A stretch of 64,000 bases of DNA from Diaporthe sp. PMI_573 (lineage: Eukaryota; Ascomycota; Sordariomycetes; Diaporthales; Diaporthaceae). The notes beneath the pieces are model-generated. The model saw only the letters and a program-made list of their open reading frames with translations. It made no database searches and was not told the DNA's origin. The stretch is from positions 62,001 to 126,000 of the forward strand of contig JAJTUP010000110.1 in assembly GCA_021399435.1 (NCBI GenBank). Direction: 5' to 3'. Numbering within the stretch: position 1 is the stretch's first letter; every line of letters begins with the position of its first letter. The translations under genes and the position numbers were made by a program. Of the stretch, positions 28,735-37,078 are shown in pieces.

Positions 28735-29442
28735 ATGCGCTCATTGCTCCGACATGTCAAGGACCTCTCGCTGGATAGGAGAGGGGATATCCGCCTGATC
28801 CCAGATCCGCGGTATTTTACGGCACAACCAGAGCTACAAGACCTAATGATCGAACTGGCGCAACTGAGGCTGCACTCGCGCGCGGGGCTCTACATCCTTT
28901 TGCTGCCGAGGCGGAACGATAAGTATAAGAACGAAAAGACAAACACCCAACTATCTATTCACAAGAAAGCAATGGAGAACCTGAGGAATCGTTACTGGAA
29001 AAAAGGTGCTCAACTGGGACAGATCCAAAAAGTGTTGTATCGTCAAGAGACTGATAAGAACTACGAATTTGACGTTTTCCCGACTAAGGAGTTTATAGCG
29101 AGTGGGTGCGATTTGTGGGAAGTTGGGATTGGAGTAGGGTGGTTGAAGAGGTATGCCCAGGAGGCGGTTTGGCTCAGGATATTCCCGGCAATAGGAGAAG
29201 ATGTAGAGGAAGATGGTTTCGAATGGAGAGAGTGCGGCGAGAAGGAGGATAGGGACTGGTGGCCGACCAGCATGGAGAACGGAAAAGGTAGTGAGGAAGA
29301 TGACAGCGAAGACAGCGATGCTGACGATGTTGTTGATTGGAAACGAGAGAAGAGGGAACGAATAAACGGCATCGGGGAGAGACACGCCTGGAAAGGCGAG
29401 GTTGGCTTTGGTGCCGCGACGGGAAATCTGAAGCAGGGATAA
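28735..29442 (+). CDS. Unrecognised ORF with acidic C-terminus
   Basis: 235 codons from ATG 28735; the frame is also open a little upstream (CLIRLRHEVW). It begins MRSLLRHVKDLSLDRRGD and has basic, Tyr/Lys-rich middle segments (NRYWKKGAQLGQIQKVLY), then a strongly acidic tail (SEEDDSEDSDADDVVD). I see no catalytic motif, signal peptide or membrane span. It may be the 3' exon of a larger gene. Confidence 0.35.
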   Translation: MRSLLRHVKDLSLDRRGDIRLIPDPRYFTAQPELQDLMIELAQLRLHSRAGLYILLLPRRNDKYKNEKTNTQLSIHKKAMENLRNRYWKKGAQLGQIQKVLYRQETDKNYEFDVFPTKEFIASGCDLWEVGIGVGWLKRYAQEAVWLRIFPAIGEDVEEDGFEWRECGEKEDRDWWPTSMENGKGSEEDDSEDSDADDVVDWKREKRERINGIGERHAWKGEVGFGAATGNLKQG

Positions 29443-29568
29443 TGTGAAAGAATGAAATCACAACCGTCGTGAGAATGGTGACTGCTGCTACAGACCAAGT
29501 GTAGATGGGCTATTCGGAGTATGCTCTGGGTGAATAAGGACGTGGAGGCGGAACAAGTGCCGATACCA

Positions 29569-31024
29569 TCACTGGGAGACAGAAGAACAGTTGCCTTCAG
29601 CATATAGAGTGGCAGAGGCAAAGGGCTCTAAGAACTGATGTGTCTTTTCCAACAGGTCCCAATCAGAGCTGGTGAGCATAGCATCTGCTAGTTCCTGGTC
29701 ATGATTAAACAGAAACTGAGTGATCTGGCTCTTCTTCCTGATGGCATTATGAAGGACTTTATACCATGAAGACCACCTGGTAGCGTTGTCAATCCCCAGG
29801 CTGAGACCAACAGCACTTCTCCAGCTATCACTGTGGATAGCTGAACTTCTGAGCCAGATAGCAAGGCTGTGGAGCTTCTGAAGAGGCTGAATGCCTTGCC
29901 AGCCAGCATAGCTTTCGTCAACTCCCTTAGCTTTAACTTTCGTAGCTCTTTTAGTGGGATCTTCTGGCTGGGATGGCTCTGCTAGTCTTATAGCAAAGTC
30001 TTCAACTAGCTCTACACTCTGAGCTTCCTCAGTGGCTTCTAAAGCAGCTTGAATAGCTTCTTTTGACTTTGCCAAGAGGAAAGACTGGAGAGAGAGGTTG
30101 ATAATGTGGCCAATACACCGAATTCTCCGTCTTTTGGCGTTAAAATCAATCTGTTCAATGTCAGGGGCGGGCCCTCCTGGGTAGCAGATAACATACCTCG
30201 AGTTCTGCCTTTAGCCTTATAGCTAATGACTCTAAACAGGTATCATTTGAGGTAGCATTATCCCCAACATGATACCCAACCTTAGAGATACTAAAGCTGT
30301 GAAGAACATCCATGATCAGGGCTGCCTGTGCTTCTCCGCTGTGGCTGAATTGACACTCCGGCATTCCCAGGAGTGCTTTCCTGAGACTATGGCTCTTGTC
30401 AACCCATTGGGCACATACTGCTAGCATGCCATGGCGATGGGGAGATGTCCACAGGTCGGTTAAGACGTGTATCATGGACTGAGATTCTTGAAGCTCTTCT
30501 TTGAGCTGAGAGGCGTACAGATCATAGTTGGCGTCAATAAGCTTCATGGCCCGGTATCTGGAGGTGATCAGGCAGTCTCCAATAGCAGGATTAGCTGCCA
30601 ATACAAGGCTGTGCATCTCATCCCATTCTACTGCAGAGAATGGGATCCTTCTTCTAGTCAGCAGTCCCACGATGGCCTCATTGTACTGCTGAGAATTGAA
30701 GGCATTCCTCAGGGAGCTGTCGGTTGGTACCCGGGAGAAGAATGAGCTTATGGTGCCCTGGGTGCTAGGAATAGTAAAAGAACCGCTGGCTTGGGAGTAT
30801 TGGGTCTCCTGGACCAGCTCTGGATGCCTCCTCTTAGCATGGGCCACTGCATTCGACGGAATCGGGGCGGACCACCTGTCTGGGCAATGGAGACAGACAT
30901 AGACCCTAGTACCATGGCCTCTTCGGTTTAAGGCTGTAGAGCCTGTAGAATGAGGATATTCGGTCTTAAAGAGGGCATTGAAGTTCACACTGCCTTTCCC
31001 TCTTGACCCATAGGAGCTAGACAT
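29569..31024 (-). pseudogene. hAT-B transposase, 3'-truncated, with an intron
   Basis: ATG at 31024 (MSSSYGSRGKGSVNF). Exon 1 (31024-30197) has the BED finger (YVCLHCPDRW...AVAHAKRRH), LTRRRIPFSAVEWDEM, the catalytic VLTDLWTSPHRHG and YHVGDNATSNDTCLESL. A 46-bp intron (30196-30151, GTATGT...GAACAG) joins in frame to DFNAKRRRIRCIGHIINLSLQ. Exon 2 continues through YAGWQGIQPLQKLHSLAIW, GIDNATRWSSWY and DLLEKTHQFLEPFASATLY, then stops at 29569. The hATC block is absent. hAT-A has the same protein plan without this intron. Confidence 0.87.
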
Positions 31025-31204
31025 GATGGTAGCTGTTGAGAATCTGAGAATCTGAGAAGAATAAGAAGAATGAGAAGAAGAAAGAAAAATAAGGACAGTT
31101 GGCCTCAGTCCTGGCAGAGTTTTCATGTTCTCGAGAGAGTGGTTACACCATCTCCATTCTGTACAACCTCCTCTCAGCCAATGACAGCTAGGATCTTAGG
31201 GAAG

Positions 31205-31328
31205 AGTATCAACCTAGTATCAGTTGATACCAGCTTATTTTGATACTGATACTGATACGATATATATCAGTATCAGTATCAAAGTATCAACTTTGTATCA
31301 GTATCAGGTATCAATATTTACAAGTCTG
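31205..31328. repeat. hAT-B terminus with GTATC / GATAC repeats
   Basis: Eight GTATC and four GATAC units in about 120 bp, arranged as TGATACTGATACTGATAC facing TATCAGTATCAGTATC about a short centre. Confidence 0.75.
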
Positions 31329-31344
31329 TTGTATTCATGGTTTA

Positions 31345-31533
31345 AACCAACAAAATGACTTCGGGGATACCCCTCTAATTGTAGCGGTACTTTATAACCA
31401 GCTTTCTCCAGCGGAAGTCCTGCTTAGGAACGGTGCTGACATGGAAATCAGAGGGGAGTTCGATATGAGTGCAATGGAATTCGCTGAGTCAAGAGGGTAT
31501 CACGAGATACTGCACATCCTGAGGCAATATTGA
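31345..31533 (+). pseudogene. Ankyrin-repeat exon, C-terminal remnant
   Basis: The frame reads GLNQQNDFGDTPLIVAV, PAEVLLRNGADMEIRGEFD and SAMEFAESRGYHEILHILRQY before a stop. 'GDTPLxxAV...xxLLxxGAD' and 'AxExAxxxGxxxILxIL' are the ankyrin-repeat helices, about 1.5-2 repeats. It starts within 20 bp of the hAT-B terminus, so the rest of the gene was probably cut off by the insertion or later deletion. Fungal ankyrin proteins often sit at the C-terminus of NACHT proteins. Confidence 0.6.
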
Positions 31534-31954
31534 AAGCAGGGATGCAGGGCTTAGATGATTAATTTGTGATAATAAATTTTAAGGTCGCTATAGCTCCAAT
31601 CGTGAAGACGAACTTGAGCATTCTTTTTATATATAGATCATCGTCGTACGGTCAGAATTGAGTGTGCAATCAATGAGTGTGTTCTCGTGGATGATGTGGC
31701 TCGTATTCGGCTTCGGGGTCGTTCGGCTCAGCAGTGACGTACTCTATCAGTCCCCTGCTCCTCGCCCGGGAAACTATCAATACAATTTGCTGGCCCGTGC
31801 ACCTAGTGCGCCGGCCTAACACTTGGAATCCCTCCCCATTGTATTAGTCATCGATTTTCCTGACTCAGCATCCTGCCCATCTCTTAATAACCTCATTCCA
31901 ACCTTCTCCGGCGCCAGGCCTCAAAACCATCACAATAGCTAACCACCCCCGGCC

Positions 31955-33784
31955 ATGATGACGACTCCCACAGTACGACCGCCATCTCTCCCACCGAATA
32001 CCGCGAGCACGAATGCTCCAGCCTTCATGCGCACACCGACAGTGATTTTGCGCCATCCAGGATACGGCATTGACAACATCCTCTTGACCCTGCCCGCCGT
32101 CGACGGGACGATGACGACGCCAGGCCTTCATCAACGGACAGTCTTGACTGCAGGTGCCATTATCGCCGACAACGCCTTCGACCGAGTCTACCTGACACGC
32201 GACCGAGCGGGGAGCGACCGGGTGGATACTACACTCCCTCTAGACGGCTTGCTCGAGCCCGGTGAATACTGGCTACAGTTGAACGGATATGAGCTATTTC
32301 GAGATGTGCAGGAAGACACCAGATCAATAATTTCCTCGATGCCTCCGCCTGCGCCTCCGCGACCCACCTCGACTTCTGCCACACAAACACGGAATCCCCT
32401 TCCGACTTCGATCCCTAGTGCACGCGCACGCGCACAGTCATCGACACCTCCCTCCTCCGACTCCAGACCACAGACACCGCCTCAACACAATACTCCGTAC
32501 CCAATTGTACCCTCTTTCGGAGACTGGCAATTCCCTCACAACCACCTGCCCGCTGAGTGGAAGCAATGTCATCTCGCTCCACAACCAACACCAACGCCTT
32601 CTTCCTCCCACACAAGCTCAACGCCATCTCGTCGATGTTGGATTAGTAGCTATCACATGGGCATCAACGAATGTCATATAGTCCCCAAGAATCAAGATAT
32701 CTGGTGGGCGGCCAACAGCATGCGCCAATACACAATGAACACGGACGGTGTTCCTAGAGACGCGGCTAATATTGCATGGCTGCGCGCCGACATCCACCAA
32801 GTTTTGGACGGTCACAAATTCGCTATTGTACCCAAGCCGTCATTACCGCCGTCGTCAGGGTCATCAGGAAGCTCCTCCTTTGCCTTTGCTGCTCACGTAC
32901 TCGAATCGGATTATGAGGCCCGCGAGTTTTGCTCCCTGTACCACAACGTTGCTATCGCACAAGCCGGCATCGATAGACTTAGTCCCGAATTCCTCTTTGC
33001 GCGCTTCGCCTGGGCCATTTTTGCGCATCTCCAAACTTTTCTCAACTCTTCCATCACCCGTCGCCGTTTAGCAGTCATGGTACAGAAAGGTACCGATCGC
33101 TACACCGAGTTGAAACAGATGGACGGCCAAGAATGGACCAAATATTTAGCTGTTCGAGGAGTGACTCGCTCCGGTTCCAAGACTAGGAAGCGGTCATCCT
33201 CCCAGATGGCCCAGGAAGGGAACGACCGCCGAGACACAGATGACGTCTACCAGGAGCGTTGGGAACGGCGCAGCCGCAGTCTTGAGAGTGCAGATCCAGG
33301 CTTGGGTGGTGGGTCCTCAGACGATGACCTGGATCCTGAGATGAGGCAAATTAGGATTAATACGCGATGGTATGACGAGGCTGGCCGGTTCTCACGGGGC
33401 GACCTTGAGCAGGAGCAACTAGATCGCAACACGCGATGGTATGACGAGGTTGGGCAGTTCGCCCGAGCGGGGCTGTCTGATAGAGAGGAGCAGAGTGAAG
33501 CGGATGAATCGGACCATGATTCTGATGTGGAATGTGAACACGGGCCCCCGAGAGGACGACATCACTTGGGATCATCCCCTCCGGGTTCGGACAGCATGCC
33601 ACACTTGTCACGCTCGTTTACCACCCATGGCTCCAACGGGAGTAGTAGTCCTCTTGCCGACTTACCAGGATGTGAGGAGGACAATGGAGCGGATCACGGT
33701 GTTGGCAGCGCAGTCCTTAGAGATAAGATCCTTGGGGCGGTCGACGGGCCAATACCGGACCACGATGCTTCAATTAACGGATAA
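31955..33784 (+). CDS. HNH nuclease-like protein (fungal HNH_2 type)
   Basis: 609 residues, ATG at 31955, no intron, with a TATATATAG promoter-like site near 31630. After a Pro/Thr/Ser-rich linker, residues 228-290 carry C228 WISSYH, NECHIVPK (H241), AANIAWLRADIHQVLD (N272, H281) and FAIVPK. This is the HNH fold (H-N-H at 241/272/281) in the form seen in expanded fungal HNH_2 proteins, which are metal-dependent DNA endonucleases in better-known relatives. The C-terminal half is charged and disordered. It has a basic KTRKRSS stretch and a duplicated unit TRWYDE-A/V-G-R/Q-F (about residues 468-506). The N-terminal ~110 residues (VILRHPGYGIDNILLTLPAV) form a separate small domain common in this family. 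Biological role unknown. Confidence 0.75.
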   Translation: MMTTPTVRPPSLPPNTASTNAPAFMRTPTVILRHPGYGIDNILLTLPAVDGTMTTPGLHQRTVLTAGAIIADNAFDRVYLTRDRAGSDRVDTTLPLDGLLEPGEYWLQLNGYELFRDVQEDTRSIISSMPPPAPPRPTSTSATQTRNPLPTSIPSARARAQSSTPPSSDSRPQTPPQHNTPYPIVPSFGDWQFPHNHLPAEWKQCHLAPQPTPTPSSSHTSSTPSRRCWISSYHMGINECHIVPKNQDIWWAANSMRQYTMNTDGVPRDAANIAWLRADIHQVLDGHKFAIVPKPSLPPSSGSSGSSSFAFAAHVLESDYEAREFCSLYHNVAIAQAGIDRLSPEFLFARFAWAIFAHLQTFLNSSITRRRLAVMVQKGTDRYTELKQMDGQEWTKYLAVRGVTRSGSKTRKRSSSQMAQEGNDRRDTDDVYQERWERRSRSLESADPGLGGGSSDDDLDPEMRQIRINTRWYDEAGRFSRGDLEQEQLDRNTRWYDEVGQFARAGLSDREEQSEADESDHDSDVECEHGPPRGRHHLGSSPPGSDSMPHLSRSFTTHGSNGSSSPLADLPGCEEDNGADHGVGSAVLRDKILGAVDGPIPDHDASING

Positions 33785-34229
33785 GTGCTGCCTTCATAGT
33801 GTTTCGACAGGTATGGATTCTTGGGAGCTTCCAATGAAACAGCCGGTCCCTGATCCAGTTAAGCCACTTACTGTGGCTGGCCTGGATGACCGGAAAGTGA
33901 TTCAGCCCAATGTACTCGGCAAAGTTCAAGCTGTTCATATCATCAATCGAGTCCAAGTCCCCAGACATGATCAGCAAGGGGCCTTTGAAAGCGAATGCAG
34001 TCCTATTCTCAAACTCAAGAACGTGGGGTGCTCCGTCCAGTTGCGATGCGCTACTTGCTTCGTGGGCAGGCAGCCCTGCACCGCCTCCTGGGCATTGACC
34101 CTCAGGATTAGGTAGGCCTTTTCACTCCTGTCTGGTACCATGTTTGTACTGTATTAGCTGCTACAACAAGTTGATTGTATATTCGTGTAAGTAATTCACC
34201 ATGTTTATTCCATTATATCAGTCTGCAAC
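33785..34229. other. Downstream region of the HNH gene, no gene seen
   Basis: No recognised coding motif or repeat. Confidence 0.35.
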
Positions 34230-34456
34230 TTAAACCTGTTGTAAGCAGGACATCGTCATAATAAACTGACGATCAACTGGATCGTCATCGTTGACTGCCA
34301 TGGCTTCGGCAGCACGTTTCTCCTTGTCTGGTTGGATTTCCGAGTGCTCCAAAGCCTTGTTGCGGCTAATGGGCCAATTTCTAGTGTGACGCCAAGCGGA
34401 TATGATCGTCTTTTCCTTCATATACTTCCTCGCTGTAGCTAAACACCTCAGGAAGT
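34230..34456 (-). pseudogene. pogo/Fot-type transposase relic, C-terminal part
   Basis: Minus-strand frame FLRCLATARKYM, then IISAWRHTRNWPISRNKAL and EHSEIQPDKEKRA. This aligns with the 'xIxSGWRATGxWPxSxxKAL' region after the DDE core of pogo-family transposases (compare SGWRATGLWPVSKHRAL in copy 1 at 13 kb). Nothing of the DDE core or termini is left nearby. Confidence 0.6.
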
Positions 34457-34940
34457 TTTTGGGGGCAGCGATGGTGCCAAATCATGCGCCGCCTGGTCGC
34501 TAGAGGCTATGCTTCTGCCAGGCGATGACTTGTCCACCTGAGCGATTCCGCCGTTGTCACTTTTGTCATCGTCGTGGCTGGGCGGGGCGTCCACCTCCTG
34601 CCCAGGTGAATTGTCACGCATTTGCACCACTGCTCTATTCGTGCAAAAGTGACGCCACTATTTGCCATAGGCACATAGTGTATATATTGTGACACACCCC
34701 CCAGTTCGCGAGGAATATCAACGAGTGAACTGACAAATCTACAACTCTTCTTGTGTAGGGCCGTGCAGGCTAATCAGTGAGGGTCCCCCTCAGCCGTGTT
34801 CGAACTCTCAACCTCCTGGGGAAACAAATAACAGGGAAAGTTACAGGTTACCCTTGCCTGAGGCTCTTATCTGCCTCTTCAGCCTTTGTAGATTCCCGCT
34901 GGATACGGGATAAGCAGTACCAAGCCAGTCTTACAAAAAC

Positions 34941-35290
34941 TTGTATTATAAAACGCCACCGCTCGAAAATGTGTTTCTGCCGTGTCAACTTCACCGAGAC
35001 GTTAGCTTATTTCGGCATTTGTATAAGATGGGATTATTTTGTCGCGTGTATCTTAAGGGTTTAACTGATTATGCCATATTTGAGGATTTCATTAAACAGC
35101 TGCTTCGTTATTGCGGGAAGTTTCTGCAACTAAAGTCTGTCTTAGTGATGGATAATGCAAGCTTCTATAGAGAATGGAAAATAAGGGAACTCTGCTCTGC
35201 TGCAGGTACGTAGGTCCTCTTCCTCCCGCCGTACTTACTGGACCTGAACCCGATACTCTCCTTGGTTTTAGACGGAAACCGGCGCTAAAA
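34941..35290 (+). pseudogene. Tc1/mariner (IS630-type DDE_3) transposase relic
   Basis: The frame reads YAIFEDFIKQLLRYCGKF, SVLVMDNASFYRE and LCSAAG, then after a stop VLFLPPY and LDLNPI. This matches the second and third catalytic blocks of DDE_3 transposases (xxVMDNASFHxxxxI and LPPYSPDLNPIE). The second D is kept; the third block is degraded (LLDLNPILS) and in-frame stops interrupt it. Old, inactive copy. Confidence 0.7.
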
Positions 35291-36931
35291 AAAGCCGGTG
35301 AGCATTAGAACTCGCAAGGCAGACGGGAAAGCACACCTAGTAGCGGCTTTGAAATTGCTTGGGATGTGAATAAGTACTGTATTTTAAGAAGTCCTTTTCC
35401 TTGCTGACACGCATTGTGCTTAAGAGCTAGATAGAAATGCACTATGGGACTATTGCAGAGGACCTTCTGTATGGGTGAGGTTATGCAACTATGGCGGCTA
35501 ATCTGTGCTGCTCTTTGGGTAGGTATTTCGGATTTTCGTGTTTTTAGGCGGGTGCGTACTGTATCGTGATAACTCACCGGAGCTTCCTTACTCAAGTTCC
35601 GAGCCTGATCTTGCCACCTTTGAATCCTGTCTTGTGTCAGGACTGCCGTAGCTGAGGGGTGCGAGGCCTTGACAAAGAAAAGCCTCGAATCCTGGTCAGA
35701 AGGCCATACCACCACACATCGCCTCAGATTCAACTCGGCAGTTGGTGCAGCACATAAATCAATGAGTGAGTGTATTCTTATGGATTATATATAGTTTATG
35801 GAGATATAATTCGTATTTTAGGAATGCGCTTGTTGAATACAGCTTTGGAATCTCATAAAGAATGCAGAGATTTTTGAACTCTTTATTCCTCAATTAAAGC
35901 TCGAACCGAGATAGAATATAGTTTAAAGCTTGAACTCATTTACAAATCTCATTGTTTGATACTATTAGCGGTCGTTTGATTTCTGGGCTTCTATGCGAGT
36001 CTAAATGGGTTCTGACTTTGGCAAAGTCGTCCAGCTGTAGTTTTCTCGACGCTGTCGATACATCATTGGGCGCTTTGCGGCTAAAGACGCCGGAAGGCTG
36101 CGAAAGTTTTGTCCCTACTTCTGATCGATCTATCAAATATACATGGGGCAAAGAGGGTATGAATACAGGATATCCTGTGGACATTGACCAAAGGTCAGAG
36201 AGTGATTATTCTACGATCTGTGTGTCAGAGACTGCGGATAGTGAAATATATAGTCATGCCCAACAAAAGCCTCTTAATTTCAACGTTGATCAATCTGCTA
36301 ACCTGCAGAGTTTGATCCACGTCCGTCGTTCTTGCCCTTCTTAGAGAAACGGCTGCGGCGACAGGGTAGCGTATTTGAACTGCCACCGCCAGAGATCGAG
36401 AAATCCCCGAGGCAAGACAGGCAGGATATTTAGTACAAGCCAACTGCAACGGACAGCCCTTTAGCAGTAAGTCCTTCTTTAAAATTTTTCATCCTATCAA
36501 GTATCGCTGACAGCCATAGCCACCACCATTTTAGAGCGAAATGCGCCTATCCATTCCACCAAAAATACCAGTAATACCGCCGATACGTGATATGCGGCCA
36601 TCAAGGACTTGAGAGCGATCTTGGTGTATATCAAGTTTGAATACAATGAATTTTAGATGTTACTACAATATGTCTTCGGGCTAGAGAAGTTGACGCGCGC
36701 TTTACCTAAGAAAAAGGCCTTAATCCTCTAAATTTTGCATTACTTCCACGTACTTAGCTAGCAGTAGCGTTTAGTTGTGCACCTAAATCGAAGGCGACGC
36801 CCCAGCAATACCAAGGCCAACGGAACATGTATGACCCGTGGGACTGATTTCGTCGAGAGAAACCGATGAAGCTTCTTTTGCGTGGCGCGCGGAATGGACT
36901 GGTGATCCTTGTTACTTCGCTCTAGATATTA
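35291..36931. other. Spacer left of hAT-A, no gene supported
   Basis: About 1.6 kb. Frames of 142 codons (35305-35733 -) and 130 codons (35952-36344 +) have no recognised motif. The stretch 35760-35940 is AT-rich. Confidence 0.35.
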
Positions 36932-36946
36932 CATACTTGCTTATCC

Positions 36947-37033
36947 TTGTACAATGTTGTCACATTGTCACATTGTCTTGTACAAGGTGACCAGATGTCA
37001 GGTTGTTTGTACAAGGTGAACAATATTGTACAA
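36947..37033. repeat. hAT-A left TTGTACAA palindromes
   Basis: Four perfect TTGTACAA at 36947, 36978, 37007 and 37026, with variants (TTGTCACA) between. Confidence 0.85.
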
Positions 37034-37078
37034 GAATAAGAGGTCACGTGTAGCAGCCAAATGTATGGGATTGAGATA

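Larger units (their letters stand above)
29569..31328 (-). mobile_element. hAT-B: 5' part of a hAT transposon
   Basis: The right terminus (31328) reads, in minus sense, CAGACTTGTAAATATTGATAC, aligning with the hAT-A TIR CATACTTGCTTATCCTTGTAC. Inside it are 12 GTATC/GATAC units and then the transposase 5' end. The element is lost beyond about 29570, in the middle of the transposase. The flank at 31329 (TTGTATTC) could be one copy of the target duplication; its partner cannot be seen. Confidence 0.85.

Noticed and set aside
33441..34115. 224-codon plus-strand frame overlapping the HNH gene end
   Set aside because: It overlaps the HNH coding frame for its first half and has no motif in the rest.
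36947..37033. CRISPR-like or telomere-like array
   Set aside because: Units are short palindromes at irregular spacing, mirrored at the other end of a hAT element; they are transposon termini.
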